DNA of 64,000 nt, from positions 868,001 to 932,000 of the forward strand of contig OY829383.1 of NCBI GenBank assembly GCA_963691835.1, given 5' to 3'. Below the pieces are notes generated by a model. It was not told where the DNA came from and did not search any database. It saw only the letters and a list, made by a program, of their open reading frames with translations. The first letter of the stretch is position 1. Every line of letters starts with the position of its first letter. The translations under genes were made by a program, and so were the position numbers. This stretch comes from G963691835 sp963691835 (GTDB lineage: Bacteria > Pseudomonadota > Alphaproteobacteria > Thalassobaculales > Thalassobaculaceae). This document shows positions 33,223 through 42,466 of the stretch, piece after piece.

Positions 33223-34338
33223 ATGCGGTGGCGTCTGGCATATGCGGTGACGGTCTTGAGCGTGGCCTTGACGGCCTGCCTGCCGGAGGAAGAAACGGTC
33301 GTGGCGGAGCCCGCCATTCGTCCGATCGCGTGGATGGAAGTCAGCGCGTCCCGTCTGGAGCAGATGCGGCGAATTCCCGGAACGGTTCAGGCGGCCAAGC
33401 AGGCGGATCTCGCCTTCGAAGTCGGTGGCAAGGTTCAGGCCGTCCATGTGAAGCTCGGTGACGTGGTCACGGCCGGGACGGTGCTGGCAGAGCTGGACGA
33501 GAGCAGCTATCAGCTCAGTTCCGCCGCCTCAGAGGGGCAGTTGGCAGAGGCGAGAGCCGTCCTTGTGGAAGCCGAGAACACGTTCCAACGTCAGTCCGAG
33601 CTCTATCAGAAGGGTTGGGTCTCGGTAGCGGCTCTGGACAACGCGCGCGCGGCGCTGGACCGGGCGAAAAGCAATGTCGCCATCGCGGACGCGCAGCTTG
33701 AGTTGAGCCGGAAAGACCTCGGCGATACGGCCTTGCGCGCACCCTACGACGGGGTGATCACAAGCCGAGAGGTTGAGCCGTCGCAGCAAGTCTCAGCCGG
33801 ACAGACCATTCTTCAGATCGAAGGCGACGACGGCCTGGAAGTCTCCGTCATGGCGCCGGAAACACTGATCGGCTCGATCAGCAAGAACACGGACTTCGAC
33901 ATTCATTTCCCCGCCATTCCCGGCACATTGGTGGCCGGAACGGTGACCGAGATCGGCACGCAGGTGGAGACGGCAAGCGCCTTCCCGATCACCTTGCTGT
34001 TGACCACACCCGTCGACGGCCTGCGGGTCGGCATGAGCGCGGAGGTGGATTTCGTTTTCGAGGGGCAGGGCCGAACCGGCTATTCAGGCCAGATCGTGCG
34101 GGTGCCTCCAACGGCCCTGATCGCGGGCCCCGGCCAGGAGACCTTTGCGTTCATCTATGACGCCGCTGCCGGTGTGGTCCGGCAACGAACGGTTCAGACG
34201 GAGAACATCATCAACAACGAGGTCTTCATCTCCGCTGGCCTCGAGCCCGGCGAGATCATCGCCGTCGCGGGCCTGCCCTATCTCTATGACGGCCAGAAGG
34301 TCACGCTAATGGATGTCGGCCCCCGGATCATGAACTGA
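33223..34338 (+). CDS. RND efflux membrane fusion protein (periplasmic adaptor lipoprotein)
   Basis: A 371-residue periplasmic adaptor. The signal sequence ends in a lipobox (VALTAC, Cys at about 19), so it is a lipoprotein. RIPGTVQAAKQADLAFEVGG and VQAVHVKLGDVVTAGTVLAE are the first lipoyl half; a coiled-coil hairpin follows (SSAASEGQLAEARAVLVEAE), and then LGDTALRAPYDGVITSREVE is the second lipoyl half. The C-terminal beta-barrel and membrane-proximal domain end with GLEPGEIIAVAGLPYLYDGQ. GGAGAACGG lies before the ATG. It forms a tripartite pump with the permease gene that starts 16 bp downstream; no outer-membrane factor is nearby. Confidence 0.92.
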   Translation: MRWRLAYAVTVLSVALTACLPEEETVVAEPAIRPIAWMEVSASRLEQMRRIPGTVQAAKQADLAFEVGGKVQAVHVKLGDVVTAGTVLAELDESSYQLSSAASEGQLAEARAVLVEAENTFQRQSELYQKGWVSVAALDNARAALDRAKSNVAIADAQLELSRKDLGDTALRAPYDGVITSREVEPSQQVSAGQTILQIEGDDGLEVSVMAPETLIGSISKNTDFDIHFPAIPGTLVAGTVTEIGTQVETASAFPITLLLTTPVDGLRVGMSAEVDFVFEGQGRTGYSGQIVRVPPTALIAGPGQETFAFIYDAAAGVVRQRTVQTENIINNEVFISAGLEPGEIIAVAGLPYLYDGQKVTLMDVGPRIMN

Positions 34339-34354
34339 CGGGCGGGGCGGCACC

Positions 34355-37300
34355 ATGAACTTCTCCGAGATTGCTTTCGCGTGGCGGAAGCTCGTCTTCC
34401 TGATCCTGGCCATCTTCCTCGTATACGGCGCGGTGAGCTTCTTCACCCTTCCCGCACGAGAGGACCCGCAGATCACAATCCGGGAAGCCGTGGTCACCAC
34501 CCGGTTCTCCGGGATGAGCCCGGACCGGGTCGAAGAGCTGATCACGACGAAATTGGAGCGGGCCATCCGCCGCATAGCTGAGGTCGAGGAGGTCACATCG
34601 ACCTCCATGACCGGCACATCGGTCATCCACGTCTCGATCCAGGACCGATACGACAATCTCGACGATATCTGGCAGGACCTCCGCAACAAGGTAACGGAAA
34701 CCCAGGGTGACCTTCCGGACGGTACCCAGACCAGCGAAGTGAATGACGAGTTCGGTGACGTGGCGGTCATTACCGCCGTGCTGCAGGCACCGGACTTCAC
34801 TATGGGTGCGAAGTACGACATCGCAAAGCACGTCCGCGATGTCATGTACGGCGTGGAGGGCACCAAGAAGATAAGCCTGCTCGGTGTGCAGGAAGAGCGC
34901 ATCTATCTTGAGATCTCCAACGCAAAGCTGGCCCGTCTCGGGATATCGCCCGCGCAACTGACGGACATCCTGCAACAACAAAACATCATTCAACCCGGCG
35001 GGTCGGTCGATACGGGGGCGAAGTCCTTCATTATTGAGCCGACGGGCAATTTCGACCGCTTCGCGGACATCGGCGACACTCTGATCACACTCCAGACCGG
35101 CGACGAGGTGGTCGCCTTGTCGGACATCGTCGACATCTCGTTTGGCTATGTGGATCCACCGAGCCGGGTCTCTTACTTCAATGGCGAGCAGGCGATCATC
35201 TTCGGGATCTCCATGCTCGAAGGGTACAACGTGCTCGAGTACGGGCCCCGGGCCCGGGCAACGCTGAAGGAGATCGAACAGACGCTTCCCGTCGGCATGT
35301 CGCTGGAGATCGCGACCTATCAGGCGGATCAGGTCGCGCAAACAGTCTTCGGCGTTTCCAACAGTGTGATGCAGACACTGGTCATCGTTCTGATCGTGGT
35401 CCTGATCTTTCTCGGCGTCCGGACCGGCCTCATCGTCGGCGCCATCGTCCCGTTCGTGATGCTATCCACTCTCGCCTTCATGAACATCTTCGGGATGGAA
35501 CTCGAACGGATGAGCCTCGCCACGCTCATCATCGCGCTGGGGCTTCTTGTCGATAACGGCATCGTCGTCGCGGAAGACTTCAAGCGGCGGCTGGAAAGCG
35601 GGGACGCAAGGGACATCGCGCTAAAGAACTGCGGCGGAGAGCTAGCGGTCCCGCTTCTCATCTCATCCCTCACGACGATCCTCGTGTTCCTGCCGTTGAT
35701 GCTGGCGGAACATGTCGCGGGCGAGTACACGCGCTCGATCTCGCTGGTGATTATTATTTCGCTGCTGATCTCGTGGGTGCTGGCGCTCTGTGTCACCCCG
35801 ACCCTGTGCCACATGTTCCTGAAAGTCACCCCAGCGAAGGAGGGCGAGCGCGGTGGCCTGATCGCCCGGCTTTACGGTCCCTATCGCGCCTTTCTCCATT
35901 GGGCGCTGCGATGGCGGGTCGTGTTCCTTGGCCTGATGCTCCTGATGCTGGTTGGCTCCGGCTATCTGATGACAATCGTGCCGAAGCAATTCTTCCCGGA
36001 CTCCGACCGAAACCAGGTCCTTGTCTACGTCGAGCTCCCGGCCGGAACGTCCTCCCGGACGATGGACCGGCGCATGCGGTCCGTTTTCGAGATGCTGGAT
36101 GACCGGGAGCAGTTCCCTCACGTCGTCTCTTACCTCGGGCATGTGGGCTATGGCGGACCTCGGTTCGTGCTGTCGCTCTCCCCGGGCGATCCGGCCCCCA
36201 ACACCGGGTTCCTCGTTCTGAACGTGGACGAGACTTTGAACATGGACACAACGCTCCAAGCGGTGCGGGACGGTTTCAACGATCAGTTCCCGGATCTGTT
36301 CGTCCGCGTCAGCCGGATGTTCCTGGGCCCAAGCGACTCCAGCAAGCTCGAGATCCAGGTCGTCGGACCGGATGCAGACGTGATCTATGCCAAGGCCAAG
36401 GAACTTGAGGCGATGTTCCGGGGTATCCCAGGCACCATCGACATCCGCAACAACTGGGAGAACCGCGACACCAAGGTTCTGGTCCGCGTCGACCAGCAGC
36501 GCGCCCGCCGTGCGGGCATCACCTCCAGCGATATCGCCACGTCCATGGAGGCGTACTTCGTCGGCATTCCCATCACGGAGTTCCGGGACGGCAGCGACAT
36601 CATCCCGATCCTGTTCCGCGCCGCGGAGGGTGAACGCTTCAACCTCGATCGCATGCGGTCGATGAGTGTCTACTCTGCCGAGCGGGGGGAGAACGTGCCC
36701 CTCTTCCAGATCGCTGATTTCGAGCCGGTGAACCAATACGCCCGCATCGAGCGGGAAGACCTATTCCGCACCGTCACCGTCGAGGCGAAAAGCACGGTCA
36801 CAACGGCAGAGAATCTCAAAGTCGTGGTCGACCCGATGGTCGCGGCCCTCGCCGAGGATCTGCCTGTGAACCACCGCATCGAATATGGCGGCGTGATCGA
36901 GCAGTCGGCCGAAGCCCAGGAGGCGCTGGGCGCCAGCGTGCCCATGATGATCGGCGTGATCATCCTTTTGCTTGTCGGTCAGTTCAATTCCTACCGGCGC
37001 GCGCTCATCATCGTGCTGACCATTCCTCTGGTTCTGATCGGCGCGTCCATCGGTCTCGTGGCAACCGGCTCCTTCTTTGGCTTCATGGTCACTTTGGGGA
37101 TCTACTCGCTCGCCGGGATCATCATCAACAACGCGATCGTCTTGATCGACCGTATCGACTTGGAGCGCGCGGCGGGACGGTCACCGGGCGAGGCGATCGT
37201 GGAAGCCTGCGTGATGCGCCTGCGCCCGATCATCATGACGACGATCACCACGATCCTGGGGCTGCTGCCTTTGATCCTGTCGCGTGATCCCCTGTTCTAC

Positions 37301-37408
37301 GGCATGTCTAACGCGATGGCCTTCGGCCTTGGGGTGGGCACGATACTGACCCTGGGCGTGGTGCCTGTCCTCTACGCCATGCTGTTCCGTGTTCCCAGGG
37401 AAGGTTGA
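34355..37408 (+). CDS. RND efflux transporter permease subunit
   Basis: A 1017-residue inner-membrane RND pump with the usual duplicated six-helix halves and two large periplasmic loops. The N-terminus FAWRKLVFLILAIFLVYGAV is helix 1, and FSGMSPDRVEELITTKLERA opens the first porter domain. In helix 4, LATLIIALGLLVDNGIVVAE has the proton-relay region with Asp followed by Asn instead of two Asp. The last helices include YSLAGIIINNAIVLIDRIDL and IIMTTITTILGLLPL. Proton-driven export is expected, but the substrate is not predictable. Divergence from AcrB at the relay suggests a subfamily other than classic drug pumps. Confidence 0.92.
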   Translation: MNFSEIAFAWRKLVFLILAIFLVYGAVSFFTLPAREDPQITIREAVVTTRFSGMSPDRVEELITTKLERAIRRIAEVEEVTSTSMTGTSVIHVSIQDRYDNLDDIWQDLRNKVTETQGDLPDGTQTSEVNDEFGDVAVITAVLQAPDFTMGAKYDIAKHVRDVMYGVEGTKKISLLGVQEERIYLEISNAKLARLGISPAQLTDILQQQNIIQPGGSVDTGAKSFIIEPTGNFDRFADIGDTLITLQTGDEVVALSDIVDISFGYVDPPSRVSYFNGEQAIIFGISMLEGYNVLEYGPRARATLKEIEQTLPVGMSLEIATYQADQVAQTVFGVSNSVMQTLVIVLIVVLIFLGVRTGLIVGAIVPFVMLSTLAFMNIFGMELERMSLATLIIALGLLVDNGIVVAEDFKRRLESGDARDIALKNCGGELAVPLLISSLTTILVFLPLMLAEHVAGEYTRSISLVIIISLLISWVLALCVTPTLCHMFLKVTPAKEGERGGLIARLYGPYRAFLHWALRWRVVFLGLMLLMLVGSGYLMTIVPKQFFPDSDRNQVLVYVELPAGTSSRTMDRRMRSVFEMLDDREQFPHVVSYLGHVGYGGPRFVLSLSPGDPAPNTGFLVLNVDETLNMDTTLQAVRDGFNDQFPDLFVRVSRMFLGPSDSSKLEIQVVGPDADVIYAKAKELEAMFRGIPGTIDIRNNWENRDTKVLVRVDQQRARRAGITSSDIATSMEAYFVGIPITEFRDGSDIIPILFRAAEGERFNLDRMRSMSVYSAERGENVPLFQIADFEPVNQYARIEREDLFRTVTVEAKSTVTTAENLKVVVDPMVAALAEDLPVNHRIEYGGVIEQSAEAQEALGASVPMMIGVIILLLVGQFNSYRRALIIVLTIPLVLIGASIGLVATGSFFGFMVTLGIYSLAGIIINNAIVLIDRIDLERAAGRSPGEAIVEACVMRLRPIIMTTITTILGLLPLILSRDPLFYGMSNAMAFGLGVGTILTLGVVPVLYAMLFRVPREG

Positions 37409-37580
37409 CGGGTCTGGCTCTGGACAGCGGAACGCCGGGCGTCACGCAGCTCGGACTTTGTTCAGGAAACCGTCGATGCTGGTGCGGAGCGCTTCGGCCT
37501 GATCCGTCAGTGTCGTCAATACCGCCGCGCCTTAGGCCCTAGCTGACGATGTTCATGTTGACCGTCACGACAACAGAATC

Positions 37581-37605
37581 GAAAAGGCCGGTGAACGACC
37601 GGCCT
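37581..37605 (-). terminator. Rho-independent terminator after binding-protein gene
   Basis: An 8-bp stem AGGCCGGT / ACCGGCCT with a GAACG loop is followed, reading on the minus strand, by TTTT. It lies 26 bp beyond the stop of the periplasmic binding protein gene. Confidence 0.75.
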
Positions 37606-37631
37606 CTTCACACAGGCGTTTACGAGAGATG

Positions 37632-38342
37632 TCAGTTGCCGATGATCTTCTTCTCGGCGCCCGCAACCACGGACTTCATCTCGCCGGACGCCACCATCTC
37701 CTGAATGGCGGCGTCAACTTTTGCGACCATGTCCGCGTGGCTCTCGTGAAGGTAATGATAGAGGTCTAGCTCAGCCAAAGGCTTGTCCATTGGCGTGATG
37801 GACGTCACCCCGATTTCCTTGAGAACAAGAAGTCCGTCGACCGTGTTCGTCAGGGCCACATCGACCCGACCGGCATTCAGCATCTTCATCATACTGGCTG
37901 TCGATTTTGCGTCCTTCACGCCGGACAACCCTTTTGACAGATTGTCGGTGTGTTTCACACCCGAGACCTTGGCGACCTTGTACTGCCGCAAATCATCCTT
38001 GGAGGTGATCTTGATGCCTGAATCCTTCTTCACGAAGGCCATGGTCTCCAGTTTGTAGTACGGCGTAGGGACACGGAGGGTGGTCGGATTGTTCTGGCCA
38101 TAAGAGAAGATCCGCATGATCTCGCCATCTTTGCGGCCAGTCGTCGCTTCCTGCTCTGCGCGTTTCCCAGCGAGCGGCGTGATCTCAACGCTCAAGCCCA
38201 GCTTCTCGTAGATGACGGGAATGATTTCCCGGCCGACTTCCTGTTCGATCAACCCTTCGATTGAGACAAACTTGTAATCCTGCGCTTGGGCTTGGACCGC
38301 CATAAATGACAGAATGATTCCCAAAAAAATACCTGCCCTCAT
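37632..38342 (-). CDS. Periplasmic solute-binding protein (SBP_bac_3-like)
   Basis: A 236-residue exported protein. The signal peptide MRAGIFLGIILSFMAVQAQA cleaves before QDYKFV. The mature part has two alpha/beta lobes: GREIIPVIYEKLGLSVEITP in lobe one and ITSKDDLRQYKVAKVSGVK in the hinge region, then MLNAGRVDVALTNTVDGLLV. This is the amino-acid or small-molecule binding fold of family 3. No transporter permease genes are beside it. It begins 20 bp after the chemoreceptor stop, so it probably delivers a ligand to that receptor rather than to an ABC transporter. Confidence 0.82.
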   Translation of the reverse strand: MRAGIFLGIILSFMAVQAQAQDYKFVSIEGLIEQEVGREIIPVIYEKLGLSVEITPLAGKRAEQEATTGRKDGEIMRIFSYGQNNPTTLRVPTPYYKLETMAFVKKDSGIKITSKDDLRQYKVAKVSGVKHTDNLSKGLSGVKDAKSTASMMKMLNAGRVDVALTNTVDGLLVLKEIGVTSITPMDKPLAELDLYHYLHESHADMVAKVDAAIQEMVASGEMKSVVAGAEKKIIGN

Positions 38343-38362
38343 ACTTTCGATCCTCCTCTTTG

Positions 38363-39973
38363 TTAAGCCGTGATGCTCTCAATGAATTCGTCCACGGCGC
38401 CTTGAAATCTTGATGATTGCTGAGCCAGATTCTCAGCGGTACTGAACACAACACTGGATTTCTCACTGGCATTCGTAACCGACGTTTGAATTCGGTTCAT
38501 GTTCTCCGCCACCCCGCTGACCTGAACCGAGACACTTTCGGCATTGCCCGCGATCTCTCCGGTCACAGCCCTTTGCTGTTCCACCGCCAGGGCGATGTTG
38601 GATGTCATGGTGGTCACCTGGGCGATGAGATCCTCAACCGCCTGGACGCCGGAGACGGCTCTGTCCGTTTCGTTTTGGATAGACGACACCACCGTTGAGA
38701 TCTCTTCCGTCGCCTTGGCCGTTTCATTGGCGAGGCTCTTGACCTCCGAGGCGACGACGGAGAAGCCCTTGCCGTACTCCCCCGCCCTGGCTGCCTCGAT
38801 CGTCGCGTTCAAGGCAAGCAGGTCGGTTTGCCGGGCAAGATCGCTGATCATCCCGACGATGTGCCCGATGCTGAGCACCGCCTCGCTCAACCCTTGGATC
38901 TGGCTGTTGGTTTGCTGGATGTGGGTCTGCGCCTCGTTGGTTTTCTCAGTCGCGTCCGCGGCCCTGGCGCTTATTTCTTGGATCGATCCGGTCAGCTCCG
39001 TCGTCGCCCCGGCAACGGAGTTGACGTTCTCCGCCATTGTGTTGGCGGCGATATTCACTTCCGTCGAATTGCTTCTGACGTCGTCGATGACGTGGTTCAT
39101 GCCACCGGCATTGGTTTCCAGTTCGGAGACGGCCGAGGTGACGCCCCGCAAGGAATCTCCGATTCTCGACCGGAAGTCATCGGCCAGCGCACGCCGCTCC
39201 GCCCGCTTGTTGGTCTCAACTTCCTCCTGAAGACGCACGCGGTCCAAATGCAGCTTTCTCATCTGGAGCGCATTGTCCTTGAACACCTGGACCGTCTGCG
39301 CCATCCGCCCGATCTCGTCCTTTCGGCTTGTCGCGGAGACGGTCACCTCCAGGTTCTCCGCCGCCAACTGATCCATCACGTAAGCCATCTCTTTGAGCGG
39401 CTTGGTGAAGCTGCGGATAACGACCGCCATCGCGGCAACGAAGATCATCAGGAAGATCGCACCCCCAATCGCGAACGCGATGCTCAGCGCCAGTGACTCT
39501 TCATGAAGGTCAACCAACGACAGTTGGATGTAGAAGGTCCCCAACTCCGTTCGCTCCTCATCCTCGGAGAAGATGATCGGCGCGCTAAACTGGATGACGT
39601 CTGCTGCAGCAACGGCGGTTCCCGCACTGTAGAGGACTTCCTTCTCAGGGGATTCCACCCATGCCGCTTGAAAGTCCGGCATCTTTTGCAGCGCGGCCAC
39701 CAAAGCCTCGATCACATCCTCCTCAAAGTCCCAAAGGGGGCCACTGACGGCCTCCGCCTGCAGGGACGTCAAGAATTCGGTATTCTCTTTGATGCTTTTT
39801 TCCTGACGTTCCACAACAGTTGACGTCAGGTAGTAGTAACACGGCACAAAGAGCACCAAGACCATGGCCACCAAAAGGCCTAGTGTTCGGCCAAAAATAC
39901 CATTAATAAACCTCACCTCTCCTTGAGAAACCGTCAGTTTTTCCTTTTTTCCTATCTCTGGATCAATCGGCAT
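38363..39973 (-). CDS. Methyl-accepting chemotaxis protein
   Basis: A 536-residue chemoreceptor. Transmembrane helix 1 (about residues 29-50, TLGLLVAMVLVLFVPCYYYL) and helix 2 (SIAFAIGGAIFLMIFVAAMA, near 175-195) enclose a periplasmic domain of about 130 residues. A HAMP domain follows (FTKPLKEMAYVMDQLAAENL), then a signalling domain with the hairpin core RQTDLLALNATIEAARAGEY and GKGFSVVASEVKSLANETAK. The ATG at 39973 is used; in-frame starts further upstream would add 46 residues from AT-rich leader DNA. It forms an operon with the solute-binding protein gene. Confidence 0.92.
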   Translation of the reverse strand: MPIDPEIGKKEKLTVSQGEVRFINGIFGRTLGLLVAMVLVLFVPCYYYLTSTVVERQEKSIKENTEFLTSLQAEAVSGPLWDFEEDVIEALVAALQKMPDFQAAWVESPEKEVLYSAGTAVAAADVIQFSAPIIFSEDEERTELGTFYIQLSLVDLHEESLALSIAFAIGGAIFLMIFVAAMAVVIRSFTKPLKEMAYVMDQLAAENLEVTVSATSRKDEIGRMAQTVQVFKDNALQMRKLHLDRVRLQEEVETNKRAERRALADDFRSRIGDSLRGVTSAVSELETNAGGMNHVIDDVRSNSTEVNIAANTMAENVNSVAGATTELTGSIQEISARAADATEKTNEAQTHIQQTNSQIQGLSEAVLSIGHIVGMISDLARQTDLLALNATIEAARAGEYGKGFSVVASEVKSLANETAKATEEISTVVSSIQNETDRAVSGVQAVEDLIAQVTTMTSNIALAVEQQRAVTGEIAGNAESVSVQVSGVAENMNRIQTSVTNASEKSSVVFSTAENLAQQSSRFQGAVDEFIESITA

Positions 39974-40395
39974 AAGAAGAGACCCCCAGATATTTTTTGG
40001 TTTAAAACTTCTTTTGATATTCATTCTATGAAACTGGGAAATTTTACAGAAACTCGAGTTCGCCAATTGCGATCTATAGATCTTGCCACACTTTAGAGTA
40101 ATCGACTCCACATTTTGGATGTTATTGTACCAATCAGCGTCCTGATAACTAAATCGATACTCTATAATACTCGGAAGTTCGCCACACCAATTTATACAGG
40201 TTTCATATTTTCATGGCAACAAGATTTTTACTAAATATAGTTGCGCTTCGATACTACCGATCCTCTATGAAACTGCCTGACACGCGACCACGACCGCAAG
40301 TGAGTCCTGCTCAAACAGGACAGCGCTGTACCCGGTCCTTGGCATCGGGTGGGGCGGAGACCACAGACCTTGAACCAGACCTCTGGGACTTGAAG
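39974..40395. other. AT-rich intergenic region
   Basis: About 420 bp between the chemoreceptor start and the puf terminator. The part 39974-40260 is AT-rich and probably holds the chemoreceptor promoter on the minus strand. Nothing coding is supported. Confidence 0.4.
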
Positions 40396-40423
40396 AGAAA
40401 AAGGCCGGCACATGGCCGGCCTT
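40396..40423 (-). terminator. Terminator of the puf operon
   Basis: A 9-bp perfect stem AAGGCCGGC / GCCGGCCTT with ACATG loop, followed on the minus strand by a T-run (AAAAA on plus, 40398-40402). It lies 37 bp after the pufC stop and closes the long crtE-to-pufC gene series. Confidence 0.8.
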
Positions 40424-40460
40424 CTTACGCTGTTCGGTGCGACGGGTAATGCCGCTTGGA

Positions 40461-41483
40461 TCAGTTCTTTCCGGGCCCCATCAGGGACGGATAATCATTG
40501 ATCATGTTGGCCCCGTAGAGCGGCTTCGGCGCGCCCTGGTGGCAGGTCATGCAGAACGCTTTCGGAGCATCCCCGTCCGGTCCCTTCCGGTTGTCAGGAA
40601 GTGCGGACGCCAGGGGGTCCAGATACTCGACGTTCATATTCCGAACCATCTCGAGACCATGCCAGGCCGACGTACGCTGCGGGCTGCTCTCTTCCCAGCT
40701 CGAGAAGACGCGAGAGTTGTGGCAGTACGTGCATCCGACCCCGAGCGCGCTCGACATGTGCACCATCAGGGCATAGGTCTGCTCGGTATCCTGGATGCTC
40801 GCTCCGGTTCCCGCCGGAAGAGCCTGTTGCGGCTGGATCCGGATGGAGTCCTTATCGACGATCAGGGCCGAGAAAGGCTCGTTGGTCATCGATGTCAGGC
40901 CCACGTTCGGGTTGGCCCGGTTCTGGCCATACTCAACCGGCGTGAAGCCCGGCCCGTCCTTGGAGGCATTGTCCGTCGTCCAGATGTATTCCGGCACGGC
41001 GTTGCCACGGTGACAAGTGTAGCAGGTCACGCCCGCCCCGCCGACATGGTCCGACCAAGTCTCATTGAGATGCTGGGTCATCTGGATCATGCGCCGGGAG
41101 ACGATCTTGGTATAGACGTCATCAGAGGCAAGATTATCCGGGTTGTGGCAGTATGTGCAGCCTTCTTCCGGGGCGATCCACTCGGTGATCGCCGCCATCA
41201 GACGGGTGAACTGCTCCTCCGGCAGATGCCCCAGAACCTGGACGTTCTCGTAGACCTCGCCGGCGAGATCGCCCTCCTTGGTAAGCTCGTACACCGCTTC
41301 CTGCGCCATGTTCTCCGACATGTGGTCGGCGACGCGACGCGGATTGGTGACTTGCTCGACCGCCGTGCCGCGATAGCCGATCTGCTCGACGTCGACGGGT
41401 GGACGGTCCCAGTCCGGGGTGAAGATCAGCGCGATGCCGAACAGCACCAGCGCCGTAATCGTCAATGAGGGTACGGGCTTCAT
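40461..41483 (-). CDS. pufC: Tetraheme cytochrome subunit of the photosynthetic reaction centre
   Basis: A 340-residue tetraheme cytochrome that reduces the special pair from the periplasmic side. Four CxxCH heme sites are present: GCTYCHN, TCYTCHRG, a second GCTYCHN and FCMTCHQG. An N-terminal hydrophobic segment (LTITALVLFGIALIF, residues 7-21) would anchor it. There is no cysteine in front of the first heme motif, so it cannot be lipidated like the Blastochloris subunit; anchoring is by an uncleaved helix. The ATG shares one base with the pufM stop (TGATG). It is the last gene of the operon and is followed by a terminator. Confidence 0.95.
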   Translation of the reverse strand: MKPVPSLTITALVLFGIALIFTPDWDRPPVDVEQIGYRGTAVEQVTNPRRVADHMSENMAQEAVYELTKEGDLAGEVYENVQVLGHLPEEQFTRLMAAITEWIAPEEGCTYCHNPDNLASDDVYTKIVSRRMIQMTQHLNETWSDHVGGAGVTCYTCHRGNAVPEYIWTTDNASKDGPGFTPVEYGQNRANPNVGLTSMTNEPFSALIVDKDSIRIQPQQALPAGTGASIQDTEQTYALMVHMSSALGVGCTYCHNSRVFSSWEESSPQRTSAWHGLEMVRNMNVEYLDPLASALPDNRKGPDGDAPKAFCMTCHQGAPKPLYGANMINDYPSLMGPGKN

Positions 41484-42451
41484 CAGTTGCCTCCACCGAC
41501 CGGGTCGACGACGCCCGGATACATGACGGGATAGGCCGGTGCGACGTCGTGCTTGACGGCCCAGAGGTACCAGTTGTCGACAACCGTACCGGTCAACAGG
41601 ATCCCGATGCCGCCTGTCAGCGGACACAGGACCGCGAACCACCATGCCCAGCGGTGAATGGACTCCATCGTTGCGTTGAAGCCCATGGTCCACCGCCAGA
41701 AGAGTGCCGCGCGTTCGGACGCGGTGCCCCGGTCAGTGATCTGCTCGATCTCACGTTCGCCGCCATAACGGGTGACCGCGAGGATCGTGGCGCCATGCAT
41801 GGCGAACAGAAGCGCGGAGCCGTACAGGAACGCAATCGAGAGCATGTGGAAGGGGTTGTAGAACAGGTTTCCGTACCGGATGGAGAACGCCGCCGTCCAA
41901 TCAAGGTGCGGGAAGATCCCGAACGGTACTGCTTCCGCCCAGCTCCCCATGGCGATCGGCCGGATAAAGCCCAGGACCAGATAGAGCCAGATGGCGGCCG
42001 CGAAGGCCCATGCCACATGGGTGCCCATGCCGAGCGCTCGGGCCCGGGTATAGATTTTGACCCACCACAGCATGATCGCGACCGTGAGGAAGAGACCGGC
42101 GAGAAGCCACCATCCCCCTTCCTGCAAGGGCGGTATCGACAGTCCGTACTCGGGACGCGGCGGCTCCAGCGCCAGCCACGGCAACTGCCGGGCGAATTCG
42201 ATCGGGTCCCACCCCACCGAGGCCCACATGTTGAGACCGATGATCTCGAACGCGATGAAGCCGCAGATGAGAGAGGTTATGCCGAGCCAGCCGAGATGGA
42301 TCGGGCCGACTTGCGCGTTACCGATCTTGCCGTACCAGTAGGAGAAGAACGGCTCACCTTGGCGGCCTTCCTGCCCCTCGGCGGTGGGAATGCCCATCTC
42401 CGGATGGCCCCGGACCTGAACACTTGTGAAGATGTTTTGATAAGTCGCCAT
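41483..42451 (-). CDS. pufM: Photosynthetic reaction centre M subunit
   Basis: A 322-residue M subunit with five transmembrane helices. The N-terminus MATYQNIFTSVQVRGHPEMG is typical, and FGIFPHLDWTAAFSIRYGNL followed by PFHMLSIAFLYGSALLFAMH contains histidine ligands of the special pair and iron. WRWTMGFNATMESIHRWAWW provides another iron histidine and the quinone A region. With PufL it binds the bacteriochlorophylls, bacteriopheophytins and quinones. The gene is 15 bp after pufL and overlaps pufC by one base. Confidence 0.97.
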   Translation of the reverse strand: MATYQNIFTSVQVRGHPEMGIPTAEGQEGRQGEPFFSYWYGKIGNAQVGPIHLGWLGITSLICGFIAFEIIGLNMWASVGWDPIEFARQLPWLALEPPRPEYGLSIPPLQEGGWWLLAGLFLTVAIMLWWVKIYTRARALGMGTHVAWAFAAAIWLYLVLGFIRPIAMGSWAEAVPFGIFPHLDWTAAFSIRYGNLFYNPFHMLSIAFLYGSALLFAMHGATILAVTRYGGEREIEQITDRGTASERAALFWRWTMGFNATMESIHRWAWWFAVLCPLTGGIGILLTGTVVDNWYLWAVKHDVAPAYPVMYPGVVDPVGGGN

Positions 42452-42466
42452 ATCGAAATCCTCGCA

